From CAKRJP01 sp963634745 (lineage in GTDB: Bacteria > Bacillota > Clostridia > Lachnospirales > Lachnospiraceae), in assembly GCA_963634745.1 (NCBI GenBank), contig CAVHCX010000013.1, forward strand, positions 14,022 through 78,021: 64,000 nt of DNA. Direction: 5' to 3'. The notes below the pieces were generated by a model. That model saw nothing but the letters and a program-made list of their open reading frames with translations, was not told the origin of the DNA and did no database searches. Position 1 is the first letter of the stretch. Each line of letters opens with the position of its first letter. Made by a program: the position numbers and the translations under genes. Below, one piece after another: positions 52,501-61,757 of this stretch.

Positions 52501-55500
52501 AAATAGTAGAAGGCCTCGATTCGGTGCTTGACATCGCACTTGTCACTGAGAGAATGCAAAAAGCTGGTTTAGACGCTAATATTATTATGCAGAAAATGCA
52601 ATATCCAGGGAATATTATGCAGGATATCAATGCAGAAAGAGGGCTCGATACATTTATATCCGTACTATCGGATAATACGGTCACTAAGGAGTGGTTTAAG
52701 AAAAAAGCAGATCAATTTGTTGAATATTATAAGAGTAGTCTTGAAATAGCTAATAAGAAGGCTGAACCATACTTTAAAGACAGGAACAAGAATGCGGTTG
52801 AAGATATAGCTAATTATTTAGTAGCTCAGTCGCAGGTGGGAATTCAACTTGAAGTATTGCAGAAAATAGGAAATGCACTGAAATTTGAACACAAAGATTT
52901 TGACACTCTTTATGCGATAGATTTACAGGCGCATAAGAAAAAAGCAAGTCAGACCCAGGGCTTTGAAGAGGAACATCACGATATACATTATAATGATGGT
53001 ATGAATGCATATAAAGAACTAAAGGCTGACAATAATCGCGAGGTTGCCTACAAGAAACAATCTAAGGTTATTTTGGACAAAATAAATGACTTTAATGGCG
53101 AACTTGGTAAAGATGGACTTGCATTTACAGAAGATTACAATTTGCTTTTAAAGGTGGAGAAACTACGTTCTTCCAATTCAAAAGAGTTTGATGCAGTAAA
53201 AGATGCCGCAACTGTAGTGAACAATTTATCCGCTGAGATGAAAAGTTTTGTAAAGGATCCGCAATCCTATTCTCAAAAGGCTGTGAAAGAGAAGTTAAAG
53301 GTGCTTGACCAGGCCTATGATGCTCTTTTGAAAGCAACAGGTGTGTATATTACTACTAGAAGTACTTTCTTTAAAGCCAGGTTCAAGTCTGGAAAAGATA
53401 GGCTTGCGGCCATCAAAGAAATACAAGAACATGCGATAGCACAAAGAGCAGAATTTGCCAAACTGGAGGCGCCTCTTGTTGAGTATAAAAAAGACGAAAC
53501 CATAGATGTAAGTGCATATGTACAGCAGCTTGAAGATTTCAAAGCGCATAAAAGAGATATGTTTTATGATTCCTTTATCGATTTTAAGGAACGATTTAAA
53601 GACCTGTTAAATTATAACGGAAGCGAGGATACTTTAGACAGTACAGCAGGTGTAAATTTTTTTGTAGACCTTAAAACAGAGGAAGATTTTCTTAAAGAAC
53701 AGGCTGTAAAAGAGATTGTAGCCGGGGCTGAAAAGATAAGAATGGAGTGCACAAAGACCGATGCAAAGGCTAACAGGGCTAGCATGTATGCAAAATGGAT
53801 TCGCTGTTTTGGTTTCTGCAAGAAGTATGAAGAAAGCTGTCCGCAGGATGCTAAAGAAGCCGTAAGTTCAATCAAGGTTTTGGCTCGTGATTATTTAAAT
53901 GGCAGAGAGGTAGAGGGCGTTGTTACCAATTTGAAAGAAGAAAAGTCTACGATGCACAATTTTGCTCTCAAGATAAAAAATAATCTGGGACTCTCAAAGG
54001 AAGATAGGGCACAGGTGATGTGGCTGAGATTCCGTTATGATTCATTTATAAGCGGTATAAAGAAGTATAAGGACGACTACAAGAAGGATCCGGACTTTTT
54101 AACAGATTATAATAATTTACTTGAAGACTTTGAGTTGATAAATAAGGAAGTGTCTTCTTATACTAAAGATCCTGAAATTTTCCAGGAATGCATGCAGTCA
54201 GCAAAGACCAAGGTGGATGATGATTTAATCCGTGCACGAGAAATAATTGCTAATCACGCATATGTTTTGGCTGATATGAAAGGGGAGGCCGCCCTTACCA
54301 TCAAAAATGCACTTGAGGGAATCACATATTTCTTTTCTTTGTACGTTCGCGATAAAAAGAATAGTGGTATTAGCGAGGATGAGATTAAATTTTATAATGC
54401 CCAGAAAAATAATCTGCAGGAGCTTTTGACAAGCAATGTCGCAAGAATGCTGGTAGAAGAAGATTATGGCGCAGCTTACAAAAAGAATAATTCTGCAGAT
54501 AACCTGGATGCTGGTTATGTAACTTCTCTTAAAAATATTATTCCGGTTGACAGGCGTATGGAAGAATATGAGGATTATAAGTATATGAGGGCTGGAAAGA
54601 TAGTCGAAGAAAAGGTTACTAAGGAAAAACAAGTATCTCATACTCTAAGATATATCGTCCAGGTAGAGGCTGAAAATGCACAGCTAAAGGGAGTACAGAC
54701 ACTGAGTGAGACATCTCCGCAAATGGCCAAAGAATTGGAAAAACAGCTGAAGGTAAGAACGCAGTTTGAAAAGAAACTTGTAGGTCTCAGCAAACAGAAA
54801 AATAAAGAAGAAATAGCTGTCATGATGAAGGCTATGGTTGATACTGCAGGCGATTATTATAAACTGCTGAAGGATAAAGAGAATAAAATACTTGATCAGC
54901 AGATGAATTCAGATCAGGAAAGAATGCTCTATTATTTTACAAGCTATAGCAAGTATTATGATGAGGCTAAGATATATCTGACTATGATGAAAAAATGGAG
55001 CCATAGTTTGGGTATAAAACTTACCGGATCAAATTATGCAAAATTAGCAGATATTGTAGGCCGTATTGATCTTAAGGCCCAGGAGACTATCCGTTATAAT
55101 CACCTTACTGAGGCAGATTTAAATACTAAAAAGAAGATAGATAATTTGAAGAGTGAGGCTACCTTGGCAGCATATGCTACTCAAAAGATATGCAAGGAGA
55201 GAGACCAGGATTTTGCTTATACCATGGAACATATAAGAGATGTGAAGCTCAATTCCACGAACAGCTTTAGAGCCAATGATTTAGTTAAAAACAGCCGTAA
55301 ATTTGGAGGAGATGAGAGCTACAATTCATTGAAGGTGGAAAAATCAAAGAATTTTACTCTCTGTGGATTTACATTATGGGGTAAGGTAGATCGTTCCCTC
55401 AATGATTTTATAGCCAGAGTGTATAAGTATACTGTTAAGTACGAGGAACTTAGTAAACCACTACAGGAATTGATTAAGTTGGCCGGTTATTTGGAATATG

Positions 55501-56579
55501 CTACACATAAAGATCCAAAAACACAGGAAGAAGCGGTCAAGAAGTTTACAACAAAGGTGCAAACCATCAATCATAAATTAGTGATGACTACTTCAGAGAT
55601 GATAGAGAAACGTTATAGTACAGAACACAGAAGAAGTAATTATCGTCTCGAGGCTGATAGACGCTATATCATGGAGGGATGGACTGAATTTTATCAGATA
55701 TTTAAAGAACTTGGAAAACAGTTGAAAGATTATGTAGACCGCAACCCATCAGGGGAAAATGCTATTTTAAATGAAAATGCAAAGAAGCAGCATGATTCTT
55801 TTGTCAACAGTATGGCAAGGATGGGCACCGGTGCTACAGATATAAAGACTCAGGAGCAAAGATTCTTTGAAGTTATGAAAAATATCAATGAAAATCAATA
55901 TGCCGAGTCAGCCTATGAGCATAGTTGCAATGTTGAATATACTATGTATCGAGATTATCTGATGAGTTGGTTTGAAAATTTATGCTATAAAGAGGCTCAG
56001 TCCACATTAAGAGCTATTGATTTGACTTCCAGTGTTGAGGCTGCGAATCAGCAATATGATAGTTTCCTTAAGGTGTTGGAAAGATATGCAGCATCCAAGG
56101 CTATTAGTGGCAAAACCCATGATTATCTGAAGTCTTATGTGTTTAATGCCTGCAAGAAGAAATATGATACTATGCAGGATAAGTCGATTGAGGAGTTGGC
56201 AAAAATAAGAGCTGATGTCATATTTGAAAATGCAATTGCAGATGTCGATATAGAATCCTTCATTCGATTTACGAAAGAGTCTCGTGAGAAATGGAAAGAG
56301 TTAGGAACTTACGATGCTAGGAAAAATAAGACTATGGCTGAACTTCTTGGACTTATTAAAGAAATGGCTTATAGTGCTGTGGAAATGGAGATGAGGGGCC
56401 AAAAACTAGACAATACTTTGATCACTTCTAAGAAATTGCTAGAGGATGGAACTGAATTCTTGGCAGGAGCTGAGAAAGTAACTAAAAGCGTTGGCGGATG
56501 GTGGTTTGTCCTAAAAAATTATTTCAACTATGCAATAGGAGAGTATCAGGCAGCGTATTTCAAAGTAAAAAATGCATAA
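49566..56579 (+). CDS. Giant 2337-residue alpha-helical protein of unknown function
   Basis: No domain, signal peptide or membrane segment is recognisable. The first about 60 residues are Gln-rich and probably disordered. The rest is dominated by charged Lys/Glu/Asp helices with coiled-coil character, and Tyr and Asn are frequent. Degenerate internal repetition is visible: FTEDYNLLLK followed by SFVKDPQSY (near 1180-1235) resembles FLTDYNNLLEDF followed by SYTKDPEIF (near 1500-1535), about 300 residues apart. The C-terminus ends in an aromatic stretch (GGWWFVLKNYFNYAIG). The gene is clearly more AT-rich than its neighbours, suggesting transfer. AAGGA lies 7 nt before the ATG; a strong terminator follows. 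Confidence 0.85.
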   Translation: MCQPTTLQKNKTNVQQNQMQQREQEGQALLQQSRDNQGVLLQNKMEKKQNLKTYAEEKDTYQKEWPLSSMHKLDFKVYNSIKGDLKTDREPMLKIDVELNTFINEMLDCTKIRLTETDTYQKAKGYKSVHNHESMMKKGFSFSKYVLPKGEIDKFKDVDETDEASITKALMAVDTALTKCGDIKTKARQTASDYNFTESELTKEQMKKINNLQSIWDLVGDFDKTIGVERPNGASEIFGKSRFRNYKEIKIKFKKADNKVYDMSFDWDKVKIIRSCMVGSSGMSKRSMQNTKELKAFTDEMTQAIAGVIAEFLSEKYNIDPTGGEYQKLLTHLASTRYFNKDKAVINVESLKMKAGDHSFLKELNFSELFEAADHDLLKDLLKLRDYSEAVLEIEEDKAFQDAGCERVDSLAQPLVNAQNNLKNILSVFYEQVGKNLDANEIRLKNTIADPDTSKELKDSCQEQLDDYIAYKQKLLSTMPDFDLKGRSVEDIKLTEIASSGKTLNYEDIQDTGLAYLNGQETMKVDNKAYDMRYYEAAKCIKDFSNDFADLVKVSIEKEKNKDKETNQIRTTHINITDEAVRELDQNLLRFKYRLSKVLQQVCFENKSKHPELEDYASGSKIVKVDKLSAENLEPEYALMVEELKKNDMGAVLLTTYFEVFKASKAIDKYRTDLEDIINKREDIAQYYSNITGVEDYLECVKMRLENAYQDPVMHQEYLKADEFKDQFETMLAMPAVEHKDSKSNQDKEQLKIEVGRKIYKMLERFEKFKDELAENDSLKESVQGRRLIEKTVRMQESLVDKLVEEKKEELAFYEGSLLKTQIDAFEEKNSKIVEKIENLRQNEDLLAAGNAESVLAKYVDEHNALMGNIDAYLERYAELKNNSYYVKQVAVVKEAMTRQLRSIDSAKLLSASTDIWLETKALNYNYKGSYKYEDKLADKYKAFVERLSGRNKFGSYKNDKELDKDVDKLLELKITDNEIVEGLDSVLDIALVTERMQKAGLDANIIMQKMQYPGNIMQDINAERGLDTFISVLSDNTVTKEWFKKKADQFVEYYKSSLEIANKKAEPYFKDRNKNAVEDIANYLVAQSQVGIQLEVLQKIGNALKFEHKDFDTLYAIDLQAHKKKASQTQGFEEEHHDIHYNDGMNAYKELKADNNREVAYKKQSKVILDKINDFNGELGKDGLAFTEDYNLLLKVEKLRSSNSKEFDAVKDAATVVNNLSAEMKSFVKDPQSYSQKAVKEKLKVLDQAYDALLKATGVYITTRSTFFKARFKSGKDRLAAIKEIQEHAIAQRAEFAKLEAPLVEYKKDETIDVSAYVQQLEDFKAHKRDMFYDSFIDFKERFKDLLNYNGSEDTLDSTAGVNFFVDLKTEEDFLKEQAVKEIVAGAEKIRMECTKTDAKANRASMYAKWIRCFGFCKKYEESCPQDAKEAVSSIKVLARDYLNGREVEGVVTNLKEEKSTMHNFALKIKNNLGLSKEDRAQVMWLRFRYDSFISGIKKYKDDYKKDPDFLTDYNNLLEDFELINKEVSSYTKDPEIFQECMQSAKTKVDDDLIRAREIIANHAYVLADMKGEAALTIKNALEGITYFFSLYVRDKKNSGISEDEIKFYNAQKNNLQELLTSNVARMLVEEDYGAAYKKNNSADNLDAGYVTSLKNIIPVDRRMEEYEDYKYMRAGKIVEEKVTKEKQVSHTLRYIVQVEAENAQLKGVQTLSETSPQMAKELEKQLKVRTQFEKKLVGLSKQKNKEEIAVMMKAMVDTAGDYYKLLKDKENKILDQQMNSDQERMLYYFTSYSKYYDEAKIYLTMMKKWSHSLGIKLTGSNYAKLADIVGRIDLKAQETIRYNHLTEADLNTKKKIDNLKSEATLAAYATQKICKERDQDFAYTMEHIRDVKLNSTNSFRANDLVKNSRKFGGDESYNSLKVEKSKNFTLCGFTLWGKVDRSLNDFIARVYKYTVKYEELSKPLQELIKLAGYLEYATHKDPKTQEEAVKKFTTKVQTINHKLVMTTSEMIEKRYSTEHRRSNYRLEADRRYIMEGWTEFYQIFKELGKQLKDYVDRNPSGENAILNENAKKQHDSFVNSMARMGTGATDIKTQEQRFFEVMKNINENQYAESAYEHSCNVEYTMYRDYLMSWFENLCYKEAQSTLRAIDLTSSVEAANQQYDSFLKVLERYAASKAISGKTHDYLKSYVFNACKKKYDTMQDKSIEELAKIRADVIFENAIADVDIESFIRFTKESREKWKELGTYDARKNKTMAELLGLIKEMAYSAVEMEMRGQKLDNTLITSKKLLEDGTEFLAGAEKVTKSVGGWWFVLKNYFNYAIGEYQAAYFKVKNA

Positions 56580-56601
56580 TGTAACATAACTAGAGAGTTT
56601 G

Positions 56602-56644
56602 AAAAGCAGAGATTTCTGATAAAGCAAGAAATCTCTGCTTTTTT
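56602..56644 (+). terminator. Intrinsic terminator of the giant protein gene
   Basis: AAAAGCAGAGATTTCT pairs with AGAAATCTCTGCTTTT around a short loop and ends in a T run. Confidence 0.92.
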
Positions 56645-56675
56645 GCTTTATGTGATTTTTTTATGAATTTTTTTG

Positions 56676-56684
56676 TGCTATTAT
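56676..56684 (+). promoter_or_regulatory. Extended -10 element of the O-acetylation operon
   Basis: TGCTATTAT lies just downstream of a T-rich stretch, 48 nt before the ATG at 56733, without a clear -35. Confidence 0.4.
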
Positions 56685-56732
56685 GAAAAGGAGACTGTAT
56701 AGAGATAAAAATAAATTTTTTGAGGGTTTTCT

Positions 56733-57539
56733 ATGAATGAAGAAATGAGAAGTAGAAAGAATAAAAACGAAATACAAAAGAGAAAAAGGGACCTGAAAGT
56801 GCTTATTTTGGTGGTGGCTGTTCTTTTGGTGGCTATCTTGGCGATTGTGCTTAGGTCTCAGTTTAAAATGAACCAGGTAAAGCAGAAAAATGCCAAAGGT
56901 GTTTCTTATCTTAAGAGCCTGGAAAAGCAGGATGTGGCTAAGATTCAAAAGAAGATTAAATCAGCAAATGCTTCGGTAGGTTTGGAGCAGGCGGATTCTG
57001 ATGAAGCTGCGATCTGGGCTGCTATGGCGGATGAATATATCTTGGGAGATTCCCGGGCGGTTGGTTTTTCTTCTTATGAACTGATGTCGGAAGACCATGT
57101 CTTTGCTAAAGCCGGAGGGAAGATTACAGATGCGGTTGATTATTTAGACCAGCTTGAGGCCCTACAGCCTACAGAGATTTTTCTCTGCTATGGACTGAAT
57201 GATGTGGGCTTGGGAATCTATCCTACCGGTGAGGATTATGCGACGGAGTATAAGACACAGGTTGAGAGCCTGCAGGAGGGGCTCCCGGATACTACTATTT
57301 ATATATGCTCCATTCTTCCGGCCACGGGGGAAGGCTTGGAAGCGGACTCTGATTATCCACGGATTGATGAGTACAATGAGGCCTTGGAGAAGATGTGTCA
57401 AAAGAATGACTGGCCTTTTGTGGATTGTACAGAGGTGGCAGAAGAGCATACGGACCTATACCAGACGGATGGCCTCCATTTGCAGAAGGAATTTTACAAG
57501 TATTGGAGTGCCTGTATGTTGGCAGCCATGCAAAAATAA
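56733..57539 (+). CDS. Membrane-anchored SGNH/GDSL-type hydrolase
   Basis: 268 residues. One hydrophobic segment at about 23-43 after a Lys/Arg-rich N-terminus places the rest outside the cell. Block I is ILGDSRAVGF with nucleophile S107; block III is GLNDVG with N156; block V is TDGLHL with D246 and H249. It is the first gene of an operon with MBOAT and DHHW proteins, in which such SGNH enzymes add or remove O-acetyl groups on cell-surface glycans. Whether it acts as a transferase or esterase cannot be read from the motifs. Confidence 0.85.
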   Translation: MNEEMRSRKNKNEIQKRKRDLKVLILVVAVLLVAILAIVLRSQFKMNQVKQKNAKGVSYLKSLEKQDVAKIQKKIKSANASVGLEQADSDEAAIWAAMADEYILGDSRAVGFSSYELMSEDHVFAKAGGKITDAVDYLDQLEALQPTEIFLCYGLNDVGLGIYPTGEDYATEYKTQVESLQEGLPDTTIYICSILPATGEGLEADSDYPRIDEYNEALEKMCQKNDWPFVDCTEVAEEHTDLYQTDGLHLQKEFYKYWSACMLAAMQK

Positions 57540-57559
57540 TAGATGAATAGAGGTAAAGT

Positions 57560-58066
57560 ATGAAAAAGCAATCAATGGCCGACAGGCTTCGGTCTTATAA
57601 TATTTTGTCCTATATAAAAGTAGGCTTGATCTTGGGTTTGCTGGTTTTTGTGATCATGGATCTTATGGGAGATTCTACCAGCAATGCCAAGATCGATACG
57701 GTGGCCCAGGCTGTTTATAAGGCTTCCGGCTTTGAAGACGTGGACCAGGCGCCCAATCGGAGTGTCAAGCGTTTTTACGGACTGGATCCCCAGGATTATG
57801 CGGGGGTGGTTCTCTATGCTCCTAAGGATAATATGGATGTCAATGAGATCTTAATCGTGAAACTTGCAAGCACGGACCAGGCAGCTTCCGTGGAGGATGC
57901 CATTAATGAGCGTTTGAAAACACAGCAAAAAAGTTTCGATGGCTATGGTGTGGAGCAGACCAAACTTTTGAAAGACCATGTGCTGCAGGTGAAAGGTAAT
58001 TATATTTTATATGCAGTCGGAGAGAATGCGGATAAGATGCAGACGGCATTCTTAAATAGTTTGTAG
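57560..58066 (+). CDS. DUF4358-like membrane-anchored protein
   Basis: 168 residues with a single membrane segment at about 22-38 and an extracytoplasmic remainder. The pattern (KRFYGLDPQDYAGVVLY, VNEILIVKLAS, LKDHVLQVKGNYILYAV) matches the DUF4358 type that recurs beside MBOAT and DHHW genes in Firmicutes. Its function is not established; an accessory role in surface-polymer acetylation is inferred from context. It is 20 nt from each neighbour in the operon. Confidence 0.75.
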   Translation: MKKQSMADRLRSYNILSYIKVGLILGLLVFVIMDLMGDSTSNAKIDTVAQAVYKASGFEDVDQAPNRSVKRFYGLDPQDYAGVVLYAPKDNMDVNEILIVKLASTDQAASVEDAINERLKTQQKSFDGYGVEQTKLLKDHVLQVKGNYILYAVGENADKMQTAFLNSL

Positions 58067-58086
58067 GAAAGGGGCAAGAAGAAAAA

Positions 58087-59496
58087 ATGATTTTTAGTAG
58101 TATATTTTTTATATTTGTATTTTTGCCAATTACCCTGATCCTGTATTACCTGGTTCCCTTTAAGCTTAAGAACTTCGTTCTTTTGGCGGTGAGCTTGATC
58201 TTTTATGCCTGGGGAGAGCCGGTTTATGTCTTCCTTATGATTTTCAGTATCGTCATTAACTATGTCAGCGGACTGGAGATTGAATCTTACCGAAGACAGG
58301 GGAAAATGAGACAGGCCAAATCTGCTTTTTTGGTGACGCTTGCGGTAAATCTTTTGGTTTTAGGTTTTTACAAATATTATGGATTCTTTGTAAGCAACCT
58401 GAATATGATCTTACCTTTTAAGATTCCTTACCATGAGCTGGCCCTGCCCATCGGAATTTCTTTCTATACCTTCCAGACCTTGTCCTATGTTATCGATGTT
58501 TACAAGGGAAGCCTGGCGGCCCAAAGAAATCTGATCACCTTTGGATCTTATGTAACCATGTATCCCCAGTTGATCGCGGGCCCGATCGTTCGTTACTCCG
58601 ATGTTGAGAAGCAGCTTTCTAAGAGAGAGATCTCCTGGAGCAAATTTTCAGAGGGTGTCACCTGGTTCCTTACAGGTCTTGGAAAGAAGGTCTTGATTGC
58701 CAATAATATGGGCCTGGTCTCCGATGCTATCCTGGCTATGAAGGCTTCCGAGACATCGGCTCTTACAGCCTGGATCGGTGCCTTTGCCTATACCATGCAG
58801 ATTTATTTTGATTTCGGCGGATATTCAGATATGGCCATCGGCCTTGGAAAGATGCTGGGATTTGACTTTATTAAGAACTTTGACTACCCGTATATTTCTA
58901 AGAGTATTACAGAATTTTGGCGCAGATGGCATATTTCCCTAAGTAGCTGGTTTAAGGAGTATGTATATATTCCCCTGGGAGGAAACCGTGTCGGCACGCT
59001 CAAGGCCATCCGGAATCTTATGATCGTCTGGTGCCTGACCGGACTCTGGCATGGGGCCGCTTGGAACTTCATTGCCTGGGGTCTCTACTACGGAATCCTT
59101 TTGATTTTCGAGAAGTATGTTTTCAAAAATGTACTGAATAAATTGCCGGGAGCCATCCAGCATGTCTATGCCATGGTCTTGGTTATGATTGGTTGGGTTC
59201 TCTTTGCGGCTCCGAACCTTGGCCGGGCCCTGTCCTACATTGGAAGTATGTTTGGCGCGGGAGCAGGCCTTGTGGATTCTTTGGGATTCTATTATTTAAG
59301 GACCAGCTTTATTTTGGCAATCATTGCAATCCTTTGCAGTACACCAAGGCTCTATAAGACATTTATGGCCTACGTTCAGACTCGCAAGGATTTTGGAAAT
59401 GTTGTATATGTTGCAGCCTATGTATTGATCTTTGCAATCAGCATTGCCTATTTAGTAAATGCAACCTACAATCCTTTCCTATATTTCAGATTTTAG
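58087..59496 (+). CDS. MBOAT-family O-acyltransferase (AlgI/DltB-like)
   Basis: 469 residues with about ten hydrophobic segments. The conserved histidines are H282 in RRWHISLSSWF and H322 in GLWHGAAWNF, the two signature sites of the AlgI group. ALPIGISFYTFQTLSYVIDVYKG-type and FFDFGGYSDMAIG-type motifs are also present (LPIGISFYTFQTLSY, YFDFGGYSDMAIGLG). It passes acyl groups across the membrane to an extracytoplasmic partner. The adjacent DHHW protein is the likely acceptor enzyme. No dlt genes are present, so D-alanylation is unlikely; glycan acetylation fits better. Confidence 0.95.
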   Translation: MIFSSIFFIFVFLPITLILYYLVPFKLKNFVLLAVSLIFYAWGEPVYVFLMIFSIVINYVSGLEIESYRRQGKMRQAKSAFLVTLAVNLLVLGFYKYYGFFVSNLNMILPFKIPYHELALPIGISFYTFQTLSYVIDVYKGSLAAQRNLITFGSYVTMYPQLIAGPIVRYSDVEKQLSKREISWSKFSEGVTWFLTGLGKKVLIANNMGLVSDAILAMKASETSALTAWIGAFAYTMQIYFDFGGYSDMAIGLGKMLGFDFIKNFDYPYISKSITEFWRRWHISLSSWFKEYVYIPLGGNRVGTLKAIRNLMIVWCLTGLWHGAAWNFIAWGLYYGILLIFEKYVFKNVLNKLPGAIQHVYAMVLVMIGWVLFAAPNLGRALSYIGSMFGAGAGLVDSLGFYYLRTSFILAIIAILCSTPRLYKTFMAYVQTRKDFGNVVYVAAYVLIFAISIAYLVNATYNPFLYFRF

Positions 59497-59517
59497 GCAA
59501 ATGGAGGCTTAAGTAAG

Positions 59518-60693
59518 ATGGACATGGATAGAAAAGAGCGTTTGAGACGTTTAAATATAACGAGAATGAAGCAGAGGAAGTCCACGCTGGCTACCTGGTT
59601 TGCGGCTTCCGTCATCCTGCTTTCGGTGGCGGGAATCATCGCCCCGGATGTAAGCTTTTCTAAGGAGGAGAATCGAATCCTGACCCAAAGACCCAAGCTT
59701 ACCTGGGATGGTATCACCTCCAAGAAGTTTATGGAGAATATTGAAAGTTATACCTCGGATCAATTTATAGGAAGAGATTTCTGGGTAAATGTGAAGGTTC
59801 ACTCAGATATGCTTCTTGGAAAACGTGAATTTAACGGGGTTTATCTTGGAAAACATAAGTATCTCATGCAGAAGCAGTCAGACCCGGATGAGAAGAATGT
59901 AAAGAAAAATCTCAAGGCTATCAATAAATATGCCAAGAAAAATTCGGATGTGAATGTGAATGTTATGCTGGTTCCCAATGCGGCCTATATCTTAGAGGAC
60001 TATATGCCGGCGGGAGCCCCGGTTAAGGATCAAAGCCAGCAGTTAAAGGAGATCAAAGCCCAGCTTTCTTCGGACGTAAACTGTATTGATATTACATCTA
60101 CCTTAAAGAAGCATGCTTCCGAGGGGATTTATTATAAGACGGACCACCACTGGACCAGCAAGGGAGCCTGCCTTGGATTTGAGGCGGCAGCGGAGGAACT
60201 GGGAATCAGCAATCCGATTACTTCCTATGATATTTATCAGGTCACCAATACATTTTCCGGAACCTTAGCTTCCACCAGCGGTTACCACGGGGTGGAGGAT
60301 ACCATCGAGGTTTACGCGCCTAAGAAGTCTAAGGTGCAATACCTGGTGACAGATTCTGACAATAATGAGAAGAGTGCCAGTGTTTATAAGAGAGAGGCTT
60401 TAAAGGAGAAGGACCAATACCAGGTCTTCTTCGGAGGAAATCATGGCATGGTGGATATTAAGACAACCGTTGAAACCAAGTCCAAGCTTTTAGTGGTCAA
60501 GGACTCCTATGCCAACTGCTTCGTTCCTTTCTTGATTCCTTACTACAGTGAGATCGTCATGATCGATCCTAGATATTATTACGAAAATACACAGAATCTT
60601 ACAGAGAATAAGGGAATTACCGATGTCCTGTTCCTTTATAATATGGATACCTTTTCGACGGACCGCTCCATTGCGGACGCCTTAACAGAGTAA
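59518..60693 (+). CDS. DHHW-family protein (AlgJ/AlgX-like acetyl transferase partner)
   Basis: 391 residues with a membrane anchor at about 26-46. The rest is extracytoplasmic. The signature DHHW is at residues 209-212 in KTDHHWTSKG, and VVKDSYANCFVPFL near residue 325 supplies the serine in the GDS-like block. The sequence resembles AlgJ/AlgX SGNH-like proteins that transfer acetyl groups from an MBOAT protein to a polysaccharide. It lies 21 nt after the MBOAT gene and 26 nt before the aldo/keto reductase. The glycan modified is unknown. Confidence 0.92.
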   Translation: MDMDRKERLRRLNITRMKQRKSTLATWFAASVILLSVAGIIAPDVSFSKEENRILTQRPKLTWDGITSKKFMENIESYTSDQFIGRDFWVNVKVHSDMLLGKREFNGVYLGKHKYLMQKQSDPDEKNVKKNLKAINKYAKKNSDVNVNVMLVPNAAYILEDYMPAGAPVKDQSQQLKEIKAQLSSDVNCIDITSTLKKHASEGIYYKTDHHWTSKGACLGFEAAAEELGISNPITSYDIYQVTNTFSGTLASTSGYHGVEDTIEVYAPKKSKVQYLVTDSDNNEKSASVYKREALKEKDQYQVFFGGNHGMVDIKTTVETKSKLLVVKDSYANCFVPFLIPYYSEIVMIDPRYYYENTQNLTENKGITDVLFLYNMDTFSTDRSIADALTE

Positions 60694-60719
60694 AAAATTA
60701 TATTTAAGGAGGTAAAAAG

Positions 60720-61712
60720 ATGTACGTTGCAGACAAGGATAGGTATGGCAGGATGGACTACAAGCACTGTGGGGACAGTGGCTTGATGCTACCTAAGGTT
60801 TCTCTTGGCTTGTGGCATAATTTCGGAGACACGGCTAAGTATGAGACCATGAAGGAGATTTGCTTTACTGCCTTTGATCATGGGATTACCCAGTTTGATC
60901 TGGCCAACAATTATGGCCCGGAGCCTGGAAGTGCGGAGAAGAATTTCGGCCGCATCCTAAAAGAGGATCTTGGTGTCTACCGAGATGAGCTTATTATTAC
61001 AACTAAGGCCGGATATGATATGTGGGAAGGCCCTTACGGAAACTGGGGCAGCAGAAAGTATCTGCTTGCAAGTTTGGATCAGAGCCTTAAGCGTATGGGC
61101 CTAGACTATGTAGATATCTTCTATCATCACCGGATGGATCCGGATACTCCTTTGGAGGAAACCATGGGAGCCCTTGCCAGTGCAGTGAATAGTGGTAAGG
61201 CCCTCTATGCGGGACTTTCTAATTACGACGGCCCAACACTGGAGCGGGCGACTGCTATTTTGAAAGACTTAAAGGTCCCATTTATTATTAACCAGAACCG
61301 CTACTCCATCTTTGATCGTACGGTGGAGGAGAATGGCTTAAAAGAGACTACAGCAAGACTAAAAAAAGGTCTCATTACCTTCAGTCCCCTGGCCCAGGGC
61401 CAACTGACCGACCGCTATCTAGACGGAATCCCGGAGGATAGCCGGATCCGCACCGATGGCCGTTTCTTAAAAGAAAATGTTTTGGATGCGCACAGATTAG
61501 ACCAGATTCGTAGGCTTAATGATCTGGCAAAAGAGCGAGGAGAAAAATTAGCAGAGATGGCTCTTGGCTGGCTGCTTCAGAAAGAAGAAGTTACCAGTGT
61601 CCTTATCGGAGCTTCCAAGCCGCAGCAGGTTTTAGACAATGTAAAGGCGGTAAGCTGTGCAGCCTTTAGTCAGGAAGAGCTGGATCTTATCGACGAGATA
61701 TCCTTAAATTAG
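60720..61712 (+). CDS. Aldo/keto reductase, YghZ/MgrA-like
   Basis: 330 residues, a single TIM barrel. The catalytic tetrad includes Y65 in ANNYGPEPGSAE, K96 in TTKAGYDM, the Asp in FDLANNYG and the His in IFYHHRMD. The YDMWEGPYGNWGSRKYL segment is typical of the YghZ group, which reduces L-glyceraldehyde 3-phosphate or methylglyoxal with NADPH. It follows the O-acetylation genes by 26 nt and may be co-transcribed, although no shared pathway is evident. AGGAGG precedes the ATG. Confidence 0.93.
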   Translation: MYVADKDRYGRMDYKHCGDSGLMLPKVSLGLWHNFGDTAKYETMKEICFTAFDHGITQFDLANNYGPEPGSAEKNFGRILKEDLGVYRDELIITTKAGYDMWEGPYGNWGSRKYLLASLDQSLKRMGLDYVDIFYHHRMDPDTPLEETMGALASAVNSGKALYAGLSNYDGPTLERATAILKDLKVPFIINQNRYSIFDRTVEENGLKETTARLKKGLITFSPLAQGQLTDRYLDGIPEDSRIRTDGRFLKENVLDAHRLDQIRRLNDLAKERGEKLAEMALGWLLQKEEVTSVLIGASKPQQVLDNVKAVSCAAFSQEELDLIDEISLN

Positions 61713-61757
61713 ACTTGTTTGAAGCCTGTATCTATGAAGATACAATTCAAAAAAAGG

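Noticed and set aside
61727..61744. TGTATCT/AGATACA hairpin after the aldo/keto reductase gene as a terminator
   Set aside because: The stem is only 7 bp and is followed by A rather than T residues on the plus strand, so it does not fit an intrinsic terminator for that gene.
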